From assembly GCA_003223325.1 (NCBI GenBank), contig QHYS01000062.1:11618-59255 (forward strand): a DNA stretch of 47,638 nucleotides, read 5' to 3'. Source of the DNA: Acidobacteriota bacterium. GTDB lineage: Bacteria; Acidobacteriota; Terriglobia; Acidiferrales; UBA7541. Position numbers and translations under genes: made by a program. Positions 34,672 to 44,306 of the stretch are shown in pieces. Position 1 is the first letter of the stretch; each line of letters begins with the position of its first letter. The notes under the pieces are model-generated. The model had not been told where the DNA came from and did not search any database. It saw only the letters and a program-made list of their open reading frames with translations.

Positions 34672-36240
34672 GTGGCTACCGAGGAAAAAACGCGCCAAGA
34701 AATTGAAGAGTTGCGCCGGCGCAGCGCAGCCGCGCAAGAGGGCGGAGGGGTCGCGAGGCGCGAGCGCGAGCACAAAGCGGGCAAACTTGCCGCGCGCGAA
34801 AGAATCGCCCTGCTCCTGGATGAAGGCACGTTCGAGGAACTAGACAAATTCGTCACGCATCGCTGCGAGGATTTTGGCATGGAACAGCAGCGTCCGCCCG
34901 GCGATGGATTTGTCACGGGGTTCGGCCGAATCGATGGCCGGCTGGTTTACGTGTTCGCCCAAGACTTCACCGTGTTCGGCGGATCTTTGTCAGAGGCCAA
35001 TGCTTCGAAAATCTGCAAGGTGATGGATCTGGCTATGCGCGCGGGTGCGCCGATGATCGGATTGAACGATTCCGGCGGAGCGCGCATTCAGGAAGGGGTG
35101 GCATCGCTGGCCGGCTACGCGGATATTTTTCTTCGCAACACGCTGGCCAGCGGCGTGATTCCGCAGATCAGTGCGATTCTGGGCCCTTGCGCGGGCGGCG
35201 CGGTTTATTCGCCGGCCATCACCGATTTCATTTTTATGACGGCCGAAACTTCGTACATGTTCGTCACCGGCCCCGAGGTGATCAAGACGGTCACGCACGA
35301 GGAGGTCACCAAGCACGAGCTGGGAGGTGCCATGACGCACAACGCTATCAGCGGCGTGGCGCATTTTGCCGCGCGTGACGATGCCGATTGCCTGGCCATG
35401 ATTCGCGAGTTGCTCAGTTTTTTGCCGTCGAATAATCTCGACGACCCCCCGCGGCGCGCCTGCAACGATCCTGCGGAACGCGCCGACGCTTCGCTCGATG
35501 AACTCGTCCCCACTGACGCGCGCCTGCCCTACGACATCAAGCAGGCCATTCACAGCCTCGTAGATGACCATTATTTCTTCGAAGTTCAGGAGCGCTTTGC
35601 GAAAAACCTAGTCATCGGTTTTGCGCGCCTCGACGGCAGGCCGGTGGGCATCGTCGCCAATCAGCCGGCCGTACTCTCCGGCGTGCTAGACATCAACGCT
35701 TCAGTCAAAGGTGCCCGTTTCGTGCGCTTCTGCGATGCGTTCAATATTCCGCTGATTACGTTTGAAGACGTCCCTGGCTTTCTTCCCGGCACACAGCAGG
35801 AATTTGGCGGCATTATCCGGCACGGTGCCAAGCTGCTCTTCGCTTTTGCCGAAGCCACCGTGCCCAAACTGACCGTGATCACCCGAAAGGCCTATGGCGG
35901 CGCCTATTGTGTCATGGCCAGCAAGCACATCCGCACCGATGCGAATTTCGCCTGGCCCACCGCGGAAATAGCCGTGATGGGCCCGGAAGGAGCCGTAAAC
36001 ATCGTCTACAAGCGCGAAATCGAAAGCGCGCCGCAGGCGGAGCGCGAACGGCTGCGCGAGCAAAAAGTCGCGGAGTTTCGCGCTCGCTTCGCCAATCCGT
36101 ATATCGCGGCGGAACGCGGTTACATCGATGCCGTCATCGAGCCCCGAGAGACGCGCATCCGCCTGATCACCTCCTTGCGCGCGCTGGAGACCAAGCGAGA
36201 TTCCAACCCGAAGAAGAAGCACGGCAATATCCCGCTTTAG
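34672..36240 (+). CDS. Acyl-CoA carboxylase carboxyltransferase (beta) subunit
   Basis: 522 aa, PccB/MmdA-like. The two crotonase-like halves are clear: [60 protein letters not shown], and later [27 protein letters not shown]-type helix, and [18 protein letters not shown]. It moves CO2 from carboxybiotin to propionyl- or acetyl-CoA. The end ([13 protein letters not shown]) matches KHGNIPL-ending family members. GTG start; TAGAAT lies 20 bases upstream. Its partners are the biotin carboxylase and biotin carrier at 37.9–40 kb. Confidence 0.94.
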   Translation: MATEEKTRQEIEELRRRSAAAQEGGGVARREREHKAGKLAARERIALLLDEGTFEELDKFVTHRCEDFGMEQQRPPGDGFVTGFGRIDGRLVYVFAQDFTVFGGSLSEANASKICKVMDLAMRAGAPMIGLNDSGGARIQEGVASLAGYADIFLRNTLASGVIPQISAILGPCAGGAVYSPAITDFIFMTAETSYMFVTGPEVIKTVTHEEVTKHELGGAMTHNAISGVAHFAARDDADCLAMIRELLSFLPSNNLDDPPRRACNDPAERADASLDELVPTDARLPYDIKQAIHSLVDDHYFFEVQERFAKNLVIGFARLDGRPVGIVANQPAVLSGVLDINASVKGARFVRFCDAFNIPLITFEDVPGFLPGTQQEFGGIIRHGAKLLFAFAEATVPKLTVITRKAYGGAYCVMASKHIRTDANFAWPTAEIAVMGPEGAVNIVYKREIESAPQAERERLREQKVAEFRARFANPYIAAERGYIDAVIEPRETRIRLITSLRALETKRDSNPKKKHGNIPL

Positions 36241-36257
36241 GACAATCCACACTTAAA

Positions 36258-36286
36258 TTGACGACAGAAGAGCAGCTGGATATGAT
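36258..36286 (+). promoter_or_regulatory. Sigma-70 promoter of DUF1326–DUF2182
   Basis: TTGACG (36258–36263), 17-base spacer, TATGAT (36281–36286), five of six matches in each box. A start point near 36293 would leave about 30 bases of leader with GGAGGTGG before the DUF1326 ATG. The pair can therefore be expressed apart from the carboxylase beta gene upstream. Confidence 0.65.
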
Positions 36287-36323
36287 CGGCCCCGATCTTC
36301 TTCGGTCGGATCGGAGGTGGTAA

Positions 36324-36989
36324 ATGCCAGGAAAAGCGAAAGCGGAAAAGTCGCCCGCGAAAATGAATGCGGGAAAGACGCCTTTCCGCGTCAAAGCCGA
36401 GAGCATCGAAGCGTGCAACTGTCAGCACGGCTGCAACTGCCAGTTCGCCGGCTACCCCAATGAAGGCAAATGCGAATTCATCGTCGGCTACGAAGTGAAG
36501 GATGGCAAGTTCGGAAACGTGTCACTCAAGGGCGTGCGCGCGGTCGTTGCGGCCAAATACCCCAAAGCCATTCACGAAGGCCACGGTCAGGTGGTGCTAT
36601 TTGTGGATGAAAAAGCGAGTCAAGAACAAGTGAACGCTTTCGCGACGATTCTCTCCGGCAAAATGGGCGGGATGCCTTGGGAGGCGCTTGCCGGCACGAT
36701 CGAACATTTTGAGGGGCCCGTCCGCAAGCCTGTGGAAATTAGCATTGCCGGCGAACGCTCGCAAGTGCGAGTTCCCGGAGCCGTGGAATTGCGCTTGACC
36801 CCACTGCGCGACGCGGTGTCCGGGAAAGACAAAGAAGTGCACATCGTCTATCCCAAGGGCGGTTTCTTCTGGAACGACGCTAAAGTAGCTACAACAGAGA
36901 CGATGCGCGTCGAACATGGAAACTTCCGGATGGAATGGCCCAACCGCTACGCTGCCGCGGCCGAAGTCAACTGGACGAACCAAGCCTAG
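36324..36989 (+). CDS. DUF1326 domain protein
   Basis: 221 aa, cytosolic. The domain starts at FRVKAESIEACNCQHGCNCQ, a CNCxxGCNC cysteine cluster suited to metal binding, and continues CEFIVGYEVKDGKFGNVSLK, VVLFVDEKASQEQVNAFATI and the end NFRMEWPNRYAAAAEVNW. DUF1326 genes usually sit beside DUF2182 genes, as here. Function is not established. GGAGGTGG precedes the ATG. Confidence 0.9.
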   Translation: MPGKAKAEKSPAKMNAGKTPFRVKAESIEACNCQHGCNCQFAGYPNEGKCEFIVGYEVKDGKFGNVSLKGVRAVVAAKYPKAIHEGHGQVVLFVDEKASQEQVNAFATILSGKMGGMPWEALAGTIEHFEGPVRKPVEISIAGERSQVRVPGAVELRLTPLRDAVSGKDKEVHIVYPKGGFFWNDAKVATTETMRVEHGNFRMEWPNRYAAAAEVNWTNQA

Positions 36990-36993
36990 CCTT

Positions 36994-37800
36994 ATGCCCA
37001 CCACGGGCGTCGCTGCCACTTCTGCCCTCGAACGCATGATCCGCCGGGATCGGCTGATCATGGCGCTGGGGCTTCTCGCGGTCCTTGCTCTTTCGTGGAG
37101 CTATCTCGTAACCGCAAGCGCTGGTATGCGGAGCATGCTCGGCGAAGCCGAGATGCATGCGGCCATGGGAATGCCCGAAATGCAGTCTTGGACACGTGAG
37201 TTGGCTGCGCTCTTTGTTATGTGGGCCGTGATGATGGTGGGAATGATGCTGCCTTCAGCCGCGCCCCTCATTTTGTTGATACTCGCCGTATATCGTCGCC
37301 GAGACGATCGCCACACGCGCCTGAACAGTCTGTTATTCGTCACCGGTTACTTGCTGGCATGGACCGTATTCAGCCTGGCGGCTGCCTCCGGGCAAATCGC
37401 GCTCCACCGGGCGGGCCTACTCGCGGCGAATATGTCAGCTCGTTCGGGCGTCTTGACCGCAGCCATTCTTCTTATCACCGGCGTGTACCAATGGTTGCCC
37501 ATGAAGAACGCATGTCTTGTCCACTGCCGTTCACCTCTAAGTTTTCTGAGCCATCATTGGCGGGAAGGACCCGCCGGGTCGGTCCGCATGGGCTTTCTTC
37601 ACGGGCTGTTTTGCGTAGGTTGTTGCTGGGCTTTAATGACGCTCTTGTTTGTCGCCGGCGTAATGAACCTGTTGTGGGTGACTGCCATTGCCGGGTTCGT
37701 GCTCGTGGAGAAGTTGTCGCGGCAAGGATTGGTTCTCGGTCGCCTCGCCGGGATCCTCCTGATTGCCTGGGGAGCATATCTCTTCGTCCACTCTAACTAA
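36994..37800 (+). CDS. DUF2182 multi-pass membrane protein
   Basis: 268 aa, annotated in relatives as predicted metal-binding integral membrane protein. Helices: LIMALGLLAVLALSWSYLV, ELAALFVMWAVMMVGMMLPS, LLFVTGYLLAWTVFSLAAAS, VLTAAILLITGVYQWLPM, GFLHGLFCVGCCWALMTLLF, and two more at the end. MVGMMLPSAAP, KNACLVHCRSPL and GLFCVGCCW are family signatures with candidate metal-binding Met, Cys and His. It begins four bases after the DUF1326 stop. Confidence 0.9.
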   Translation: MPTTGVAATSALERMIRRDRLIMALGLLAVLALSWSYLVTASAGMRSMLGEAEMHAAMGMPEMQSWTRELAALFVMWAVMMVGMMLPSAAPLILLILAVYRRRDDRHTRLNSLLFVTGYLLAWTVFSLAAASGQIALHRAGLLAANMSARSGVLTAAILLITGVYQWLPMKNACLVHCRSPLSFLSHHWREGPAGSVRMGFLHGLFCVGCCWALMTLLFVAGVMNLLWVTAIAGFVLVEKLSRQGLVLGRLAGILLIAWGAYLFVHSN

Positions 37801-37868
37801 CTAGAGAACTTGCACCGCCAGTGGTATCCATTGCGCTCTAGAATGCACGTGCGTTCGGCTGCGGGATC

Positions 37869-39398
37869 ATGTTGAAAAAGCTGCTCATCGCCAATCGCGG
37901 GGAGATCGCGGTGCGTATTCTACGAGCCTGCCGCGACCTGGGCATTACCGGCGTAGCGGTTTACAGCGAAGTAGATCGCGCCGCGCTGCACGTGCGCATG
38001 GCCGACGAAGCCTATGATATTGGGCCAGCCCCTTCACGCGAGAGCTATTTGCGCGTCGATAAGCTCGTGGATATCGCGCGCCACGCCGGGTGCGACGCAC
38101 TCCATCCCGGATACGGCTTCCTGGCGGAGAATCCTGAACTGCCGCGTGCCTGTGCGGCGGCGGGCATCACGTTTGTGGGCCCATCGCCGGAGGCGATGGA
38201 GCAACTTGGTTCAAAGACAGCGGCCCGCGAACTTGCTTATCGGGCTGGCGTCCCGGTGGTTCCGGGGGTTCGCGAGCCGATCCCACAGCTCGAAGCAGCG
38301 CGCCGCATCGCTGGCAAGATCGGCTACCCCGTATTGCTGAAAGCCGTCGCCGGTGGCGGCGGCAAGGGCATGCGCATGGTGGCAGGCGCGAATGAACTTG
38401 CCGCCGCATGGCGCGATGCAGCCTCCGAAGCGCTCAACGCCTTTGGCGATGCGCGCGTTTACATCGAGAAATATCTGGATCGGCCGCGACACATCGAGAT
38501 GCAAATCTTCAGCGACGCATACGGGAACGTCATTTATCTCGGCGAGCGTGAATGTTCGGTCCAGCGCCGGCATCAAAAGGTGATCGAAGAAGCGCCATCG
38601 ACGTTTATGACGCCGGAATTGCGTCGGAATATGGGTGAGGCTGCGGTTCGCCTGGCGCTAGAGGCGCACTACACCAACGCGGGCACGGCTGAGTTCTTGG
38701 TGGATGGGAGCCGCCATTTTTATTTCCTTGAAGTGAATACGCGCCTGCAGGTGGAGCATCCGGTCACCGAAGCTGTCACCGGTCTCGACCTGGTCAAGCT
38801 GCAACTGCGTGTGGCTGCAGGAGAAAGATTGCCGATCACGCAGCAGGATGTGAGCTTGCGCGGGCACGCCATGGAATGCCGTATCTACGCGGAGGATCCG
38901 GAGAATCATTTCTTTCCTTCGCCGGGGCAAATCATCTCGTGGCGCACACCGCATGGGCCGGGGATTCGTCTTGACGAGGGCGTTTATTCCGGCTGGACAG
39001 TACCGGATGAATACGATCCGCTGCTAGCAAAATTGGTTGCCTGGGGCGCCGACCGCCCGGAAGCGCTGGCCCGTCTTAAGCGGGCTCTCCAAGAATTGCT
39101 AATCGAGGGAATCCGGACCAATACGGCGCTCTTCCAAAGGATTCTCGCCGACGCCGATTTCCAGAAGGGTGCAATTCACACGCGCTGGCTCGATGAGCGC
39201 CTGGCTCCTCTTTTGTCGGCCCGCGCAGCAGGCGCAGGCTCTCCCGGCGAAGCGCTCGAAATCAAAGTTGCGATGATCGCCGCCGCTCTCTGGCACCTCA
39301 ACCAAGCCAAGCCTGCGAGCGAGCACCCAGCGGAGCCCGTCTCCCGGTGGCGGGAAGACGGAAAGCGAGAACAAATTTCGCGCGCTCCTGACCGCTAA
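37869..39398 (+). CDS. Biotin carboxylase subunit of acyl-CoA carboxylase
   Basis: 509 aa, AccC/PccA-type ATP-grasp enzyme that carboxylates biotin. MLKKLLIANRGEIAVRILRA, DALHPGYGFLAENPELPRAC, the Gly-rich ATP loop AVAGGGGKGMRMV, the ATP-grasp ECSVQRRHQKVIEEAPS, and FLEVNTRLQVEHPVTEAVTG (catalytic Glu/Arg) are all intact. About 60 C-terminal residues (from LSARAAGAGSPGEALEI) lie past the usual end; the biotin domain is on a separate gene downstream. TAGAAT occurs at 37839. Confidence 0.95.
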   Translation: MLKKLLIANRGEIAVRILRACRDLGITGVAVYSEVDRAALHVRMADEAYDIGPAPSRESYLRVDKLVDIARHAGCDALHPGYGFLAENPELPRACAAAGITFVGPSPEAMEQLGSKTAARELAYRAGVPVVPGVREPIPQLEAARRIAGKIGYPVLLKAVAGGGGKGMRMVAGANELAAAWRDAASEALNAFGDARVYIEKYLDRPRHIEMQIFSDAYGNVIYLGERECSVQRRHQKVIEEAPSTFMTPELRRNMGEAAVRLALEAHYTNAGTAEFLVDGSRHFYFLEVNTRLQVEHPVTEAVTGLDLVKLQLRVAAGERLPITQQDVSLRGHAMECRIYAEDPENHFFPSPGQIISWRTPHGPGIRLDEGVYSGWTVPDEYDPLLAKLVAWGADRPEALARLKRALQELLIEGIRTNTALFQRILADADFQKGAIHTRWLDERLAPLLSARAAGAGSPGEALEIKVAMIAAALWHLNQAKPASEHPAEPVSRWREDGKREQISRAPDR

Positions 39399-39471
39399 CA
39401 AATGAAATCCCCCGCCCGCCAATTTCCGCTAATACCTGGACTCTCCGGCACACCGACCCGAGACATATGAA

Positions 39472-39981
39472 ATGAAATTGGAGGTGCGCATCGGAACGCT
39501 GGCCCGGCAGATCGAAATTCAGCGTACAGGTCCGAATCAATTTGCCATAGGCGGGGAGAACAGCCTACAGGTTGATAACAAGATCGATGCCATGGAAGTG
39601 GCTCCGAATACCTATTCGATCCTCGTGAATGGACGCGCATTCGAGGCAGTAGTCATACCCGCGGCAGAGGGAGTGCTGGTGCGTTGCGGCGGCAGGGAAT
39701 TCCGGGCCACAGTTTCCGATCCTCGCGCGTGGCGGCGCGGGCGCGGCGCGTTATTCGGAGCGGAAGGAAAGCAGCAGGTAGTGGCGCCGATGCCAGGGAA
39801 GGTGATACGCATTCTCGTGAGCGCCGGTGAAACCGTGGAGGCAAATCAAGGTCTGATCGTGGTCGAGGCGATGAAGATGCAGAATGAAATCCGGGCGCCC
39901 AAACGGGGCACAATTGACCGCATATTCATTCGCGAAGGGCAGGCGGTCTCGGCAGGCGAGCCGCTGGTCACAATCACTTGA
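39472..39981 (+). CDS. Biotin carboxyl carrier protein of acyl-CoA carboxylase
   Basis: 169 aa. The C-terminal biotinyl domain holds EAMKMQNEI with the biotinylated Lys135, preceded by VVAPMPGKVIRILVSAGETV and followed by GTIDRIFIREGQAVSAGEPL. The N-terminal half (about 1–95) is a beta-rich domain of the type found between carboxylase and biotin domains in fused PccA proteins. So here a PccA-like chain is split in two. Confidence 0.93.
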   Translation: MKLEVRIGTLARQIEIQRTGPNQFAIGGENSLQVDNKIDAMEVAPNTYSILVNGRAFEAVVIPAAEGVLVRCGGREFRATVSDPRAWRRGRGALFGAEGKQQVVAPMPGKVIRILVSAGETVEANQGLIVVEAMKMQNEIRAPKRGTIDRIFIREGQAVSAGEPLVTIT

Positions 39982-40003
39982 GCCGCGGCGAACAGTTCTC
40001 GAG

Positions 40004-41112
40004 TCAGGGCTGCGAGGGAGCAGGGACGCTTGCCGGAGCCGGCGCCGGCGCGCTAAGCGGAACAGGCGCGAGCGCGCTGCTGCCGAACTTGGGAATGGCG
40101 GGTAATTTCCCGTTCGATTCGATTACCTGCTGGGCGAGGTAATTGGTGACTTTAGCTCCGTCGCGCGCCTCAGCCATATACGCGGCTCGCAAGAGCTGCT
40201 CTTTGCGGTTCCGCAAGGTATCTCGAATGGATTGCTGCACCTGAGAATTAGAGAGTTCGCGCTGACCCGGCGCAGGATGTGGTAGCCGTCTTTGAGCGGG
40301 ATGATCGGGCTCACCTCGCCCACCTTGAGCCCGACGACGGCGCGCTTCAACGCGGGATCGCTCTGGTTCAGGGAGGATTCGGGAACGTAGCCCAGATCCC
40401 CCCCCGACGAGGCCGTGGCCGGATCTTCGGAATAGTCCATGGCCAGCTGCGTGAAATCGGCGCCGTTCGCAAGTTGCTGCAAAAGCGCCGCGGACTTGCG
40501 GCGAGCTTCCACGTCCGTCGTGGCATCGTCGTTTTTGCGATTGTGAAGCTGGGGATCTTTATGCGGGGTCACCAGAATCTGCGCGATGCGGTATTGCGTT
40601 TCGGCCACGTTGAACTGCGGCCGATTCTGATTGTAGAAATCAGAAATATCCTGATCGGTTATGGCGATTTTCGCCACGACCTCGCGGTTCAGCAGTTTTT
40701 GCACAGAGAGTTGGCGGCGAATGTCATCTTTTAGATCGTCGGTGCTCACGCCGCGATCTTTGAGCGTCTTCTGGAATTCATCTTCTGTATAAGGGCTTTT
40801 GAATTCCGTAAATTTATCCTCAACTTCGCCATCGGTGGCTTCCAGGCCCAGCTTCCTGGCACGCTGGATCAGGATGTCGTTATTAATGAGCTCATCGAGG
40901 ACGTTTAGCGTGAGGGAGAGGGCCTCCTCCTGGGATGGTGTGGGGGCCTGTGGGTTTAGACGGCTTTTGTAATATTTTTCGGCTTCGGTACGATGGATTT
41001 GATCGCCGTTGACGACCGCCCAAACGTCCGCGGTCGGCGGTGCATCATGCTTGCAACCGGCGGCGGACAGGGCTGAAAACAGAAGCGTGGCGGCGAATAC
41101 TTTTCTTACCAC
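40004..41112 (-). CDS. Peptidyl-prolyl isomerase lipoprotein (SurA/PrsA type), frameshifted near the end
   Basis: Lipoprotein signal (FAATLLFSALSAAGC) then SurA-N-like helices (VVNGDQIHRTEAEKYYKSRL, LNVLDELINNDILIQRARKL) and a parvulin domain (FTQLAMDYSEDPATASSGGD, LGYVPESSLN, PIIPLKDGYHILRRV). After HILRRVSA the first frame reads nonsense and stops at 40123. One frame over, from about 40265, the normal end continues: ELSNSQVQQSIRDTLRNRKE, LLRAAYMAEARDGAKV, to TGA at 40004. One base missing near 40265–40275 explains it. The chaperone and isomerase parts are unaffected. It is 34 bases after rpmB and likely co-transcribed. Confidence 0.82.
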
Positions 41113-41146
41113 GTCAAGACCTTACCGGAAGGATGGTTACGGCGAA

Positions 41147-41338
41147 TCAAGCTGCCTTCTTCACGCGACCCGAGCGCAGGCAATTGGTGCAGACGCGTAT
41201 CTGCTTGCGCGCGCCATTCACGAACGCGCGGACGCGACGCAGGTTGGGGTTCCAGCGGCGGCGCCGGGTATTGTTGGCGTGGCTGATCACATTTCCGTAT
41301 TGCGGGCCTTTCCCGCAAATCTGGCATCTTTGGGCCAT
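41147..41338 (-). CDS. rpmB: 50S ribosomal protein L28
   Basis: 63 aa. MAQRCQICGKGPQYGNVISH, NTRRRRWNPNLRRVRAF and CTNCLRSGRVKKAA make an L28 with two CxxC pairs (the zinc-binding form). AGGAG is six bases before the ATG. It has its own promoter and is followed by the isomerase gene. Confidence 0.96.
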   Translation of the reverse strand: MAQRCQICGKGPQYGNVISHANNTRRRRWNPNLRRVRAFVNGARKQIRVCTNCLRSGRVKKAA

Positions 41339-41367
41339 GCAAGCTCCTGCTTTGATTTGGAACAGGC

Positions 41368-41396
41368 ATTCTAGCAGAGATTTTTCGAGCGAACAA
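41368..41396 (-). promoter_or_regulatory. Sigma-70 promoter of rpmB
   Basis: Minus strand: TTGTTC (41391–41396), 17-base spacer, TAGAAT (41368–41373). Transcription would start about 25 bases before the L28 ATG. Good spacing and five of six matches at the -10. Confidence 0.6.
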
Positions 41397-41706
41397 AATC
41401 GGATATGGCGACATTGCAGCCATTAAGACACCTTTGCGTTATCCTGCTGCGCCTGACCCTCAACTTAAGATTTGTGGATAACCCAGGCCCTTGCACCAAC
41501 CCGGGGGCCAGCGCACGCCGCTTTTGCGTCGGCGGGGTCGCAAACTGCGTGACGCCGCCGGGCGAATGGAGGTAGACTTCGCTGGCGATTCCACCCTGCC
41601 CGCATCCCGAGGATGCGCCTGAAAGTTGGAGCGGGGCCGCAAACAAATTTCACACGCAGGGGATCAACTATCGGCACAGTTGGATGGTTGGTTTTCGGAG
41701 GATGAC
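41397..41706. other. Intergenic region between rpmB promoter and NHL-repeat gene
   Basis: About 310 bases. Open frames here (for example 41371–41646 on the minus strand) are rich in Arg and Ser with no recognisable motif, and I see no RNA gene. A Shine-Dalgarno (GGAGG) near the right end belongs to the NHL gene. Confidence 0.5.
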
Positions 41707-43056
41707 ATGCGAAAACTTGCTTTGATGATCGTTATCTTGGCGATCGGCGTGGGGATCGGTTTTGAGGTCTCCAATAGGCGGGCGCCAGTCGAGGGACAGG
41801 CGAAACCTGGAACAGGCTTTGCCGCCGTTCCAGGAACGCTTGGTTCGGAGGATCTCACCGGACCCTATGACGTGGTAAAGGGCTGGCCGAAAGACATCAG
41901 TACTTTGCCCGGAAACGAAAAGTGGACCTATGGCGCGGGCGAGAGCGTGTTTGCGGAAAGCCCCAATCGCATCTACATGCTTTTCCGCGGCGAGCTGCCC
42001 AAGATGGCGCCGACGAAGGCGGTCCTGCTGCCTCAACTCGGGCCCAGTATCAGCTTCCCCGTAGCAGGCTTCTGGCGTGACGCCACCGTCGCGTCTCTGC
42101 CGGGCACCGGCGGGACAGACAACAACATCTCGGAGTGGCTGACCGCCTGGGAAGGCAAAGCGCCCGACCTCGGCATCAAGGGCCCGCCCTACCGGCAGCT
42201 CGGCGTGGACGCAAAATGGGAGAACTGCCTCGTCGTCGTCGACGGCAACGGCAACATCATCGCAACCTGGAAGCAATGGGACAAGCTGTTCCGCCGTCCG
42301 CATTCGGTCTACATCAGCCCTTATGATCCGGACAAGAATGTCTGGGTGGTAGACGACAACATGCAGGTGATCTACAAGTTTACCCACGATGGCAAACAGC
42401 TCTTGCAGACCATCGGCACGCCGGAGAAAGAGGGCGCCGACGCTACTCACTTCAACCGGCCGACCTATCTCGACTGGCTGCCGGACGGCACCTTCTACGT
42501 CTCCGACGGCTACACGGGCACGCGGGTGGCGAAATTCGATAAGAACGGGAAGTTCCTCATGGATTGGGGCATCAAGGGCGGCCCGCGAGGCGGTGGCGAC
42601 AACGAACCCGTCGAGACACGGCCGGGCTATTTCAGCAACGTCCACGGAATCGCGATCGATCAGAAGACCCGTCAGGTTTTCGTAAATGACCGCAACAATC
42701 ACCGCATCCAGGTCTTCGACGAAAACGGCAAATACCTCCGCGAATGGAAGATTGATGCCAGTCCATCGAGCCTGCACCTGCTCTACATCGGCTCTGGCAA
42801 CTCCATCTGGACCTTCGACCGCACGACCAACAAGATGGTTGAGTGGGACCTGCAAGGGCACCTGCTCTACTCTTGGGGATCAATGGGAGCTTTCCCCGGC
42901 GGCCTATGGGGCGTGCACGGCGTCAGCGTGGACCAGGACGGCAACCTGTACGTGGCGGAGGTCGATGCCGGCCGCGTGCAGAAATTCACTCCCAAGCCGG
43001 GAGCCAATCCTGCGTTCATGCTCGCCAAGCCTGTCTACTCCGCCTGGAAAGACTAA
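41707..43056 (+). CDS. NHL-repeat beta-propeller protein (peptidyl-amidating-lyase-like)
   Basis: 449 aa. The N-terminus is a signal peptide or anchor (LALMIVILAIGVGIGFEVSN). Repeats of the NHL type follow: PHSVYISPYDPDKNVWVVDD, GTFYVSDGYTGTRVAKFDKN, VHGIAIDQKTRQVFVNDRNN, HRIQVFDENGKYLREW and GVHGVSVDQDGNLYVAEVDA. The arrangement is like the lyase half of peptidyl-glycine amidating monooxygenase, but many bacterial relatives have no proven activity. The start is set at ATG 41707 on GGAGG. It would act outside the cytoplasm. Confidence 0.85.
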   Translation: MRKLALMIVILAIGVGIGFEVSNRRAPVEGQAKPGTGFAAVPGTLGSEDLTGPYDVVKGWPKDISTLPGNEKWTYGAGESVFAESPNRIYMLFRGELPKMAPTKAVLLPQLGPSISFPVAGFWRDATVASLPGTGGTDNNISEWLTAWEGKAPDLGIKGPPYRQLGVDAKWENCLVVVDGNGNIIATWKQWDKLFRRPHSVYISPYDPDKNVWVVDDNMQVIYKFTHDGKQLLQTIGTPEKEGADATHFNRPTYLDWLPDGTFYVSDGYTGTRVAKFDKNGKFLMDWGIKGGPRGGGDNEPVETRPGYFSNVHGIAIDQKTRQVFVNDRNNHRIQVFDENGKYLREWKIDASPSSLHLLYIGSGNSIWTFDRTTNKMVEWDLQGHLLYSWGSMGAFPGGLWGVHGVSVDQDGNLYVAEVDAGRVQKFTPKPGANPAFMLAKPVYSAWKD

Positions 43057-43094
43057 TTCGGGCGGCTCTCACACATCAGCGGAGTGAGCTTTGT

Positions 43095-43141
43095 AGCCCA
43101 GGGCGCGCTCACACCTGCGTGAGCAGCGCCCCGGGGCTTTT
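43095..43141. terminator. Large hairpin terminator between convergent genes
   Basis: GCCC-A-GGGCGC-GCTCAC, loop ACCTGC, GTGAGC-A-GCGCCC-CGGGGC, then TTTT. The stem has about sixteen pairs with small bulges. It lies between the NHL gene and the convergent amidohydrolase gene and could serve both. Its left arm shares 17 bases with the complement of 16884–16900. Confidence 0.7.
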
Positions 43142-43172
43142 CGCCTGGACTAATTTAGCTAAGCTAGGCTTG

Positions 43173-44306
43173 CTAAGAGGCAATCCGAAGTAGTTTGCTC
43201 ATGGTGCCGCCCAGGATGGCTATGCGCTCTGCGTCGCTTAGTCCCGGCGTGCCCATGACGTGATCGACCGGCGTATTCGTCCAGGGATACGGATAATCCG
43301 TGCCCAGTCCAATGTGGTCCACGCCCACCACAGCGATCAGATGCCGCAGCGCTTCGGGCGTAAACACCAGCGAGTCCACATAGATTTGCCTCAGGTACTC
43401 GGTGGGTTTTTTCTTAAGCTTCTTGCTGCATTGAGCAGGAAACGTCACGCATCCGTGATCTAGGCGATCGGCATAGGAGGGCAAGTAGCCGCCTCCGTGA
43501 GCGGCGCAGAGTTTCAGGTTCGGGAAACGATCGAGCGTTCCTTCCATGATCATGTGCGAGAGGAAGATCGTGGTTTCCAGCGGATTCCCGATGACGTTGC
43601 CCAGCACGCCGTTTCCTTGCACTCGACTCCAGATGCCGGTCCCCATGGCGCTGTTTTGCGGATGCATGAAGACGAGGGCCTGCATCTCCTCAGCCTTGGC
43701 CCAAAATGGATCGAATTTGGGCGAGGACAACTCCTCGCCGGGGACGCTTCCTCCGATGGCCGCGCCGCGCAATCCCCAGCGCTTGATCCCTTCTTCCAAT
43801 TGTTTTGCCGCCAGATCCGGAAACTGCAGCGCCACCGAAGCGAAGGCTACAAATCTCTCCGGATTTCCTGCCTTCACCATGGCCGCAAGCTTTTCATTCT
43901 GAAAATCGATCAGCCGTGAGGCCAGATCACGATCGGCCGAATACCAGAAGGCGTTGATGCTCACCGCCTGAACGTCTATGCCCATTTCATCCATTTTCTG
44001 CAGGCGCTCCGGTCCCAGGGGTACGTCAATATTGAAATCGCTCACGCCTTGGAGCTGCCTGCCCGTAGGCGCCGGACGATTGGCGGCACGTTCCAAAGGC
44101 GTGCCCTTGAGAAAATCAGTCACTCCCGGAACATCCAAGTGACAATGCACGTCTACGGTTTTGACGCGGCGCCCCGCGACCATCACCGGCGCGTGCTTCG
44201 CCCTTTTCGCGGGCTGCTGAGCCAATCCCATGGCACCGTGGTGCGGAAACAAAGCTCCCGCGGATGCGCCCGCCAAAGCTTTTAGAAAGTGTCTACGACT
44301 CGGCAT
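43173..44306 (-). CDS. Tat-exported amidohydrolase (ACMSD-like, Amidohydro_2)
   Basis: 377 aa. Tat signal SRRHFLKALAGASAGALF. The TIM-barrel metal site reads VDVHCHLDV (HxH), then MHPQN, AAHGGGYLPSYADR and GLGTDYPYPW (Asp). The closest well-known relatives are ACMSD-type decarboxylases and 2-pyrone or gamma-resorcylate hydrolases/decarboxylases. The actual substrate is unknown. The start is ATG 44306, with AGGAGG five to six bases upstream; the GTG just before it lacks that spacing. Confidence 0.88.
   Translation of the reverse strand: MPSRRHFLKALAGASAGALFPHHGAMGLAQQPAKRAKHAPVMVAGRRVKTVDVHCHLDVPGVTDFLKGTPLERAANRPAPTGRQLQGVSDFNIDVPLGPERLQKMDEMGIDVQAVSINAFWYSADRDLASRLIDFQNEKLAAMVKAGNPERFVAFASVALQFPDLAAKQLEEGIKRWGLRGAAIGGSVPGEELSSPKFDPFWAKAEEMQALVFMHPQNSAMGTGIWSRVQGNGVLGNVIGNPLETTIFLSHMIMEGTLDRFPNLKLCAAHGGGYLPSYADRLDHGCVTFPAQCSKKLKKKPTEYLRQIYVDSLVFTPEALRHLIAVVGVDHIGLGTDYPYPWTNTPVDHVMGTPGLSDAERIAILGGTMSKLLRIAS

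Noticed and set aside
41371-41646. 91-aa minus-strand frame upstream of rpmB
   Set aside because: It overlaps the rpmB promoter, is rich in Ser, Arg and Gly, and has no motif or ribosome site.
41668-42861. 397-aa open frame antisense to the NHL-repeat gene
   Set aside because: The plus-strand frame has a signal peptide, ribosome site and clear NHL repeats; the antisense frame has none of these.
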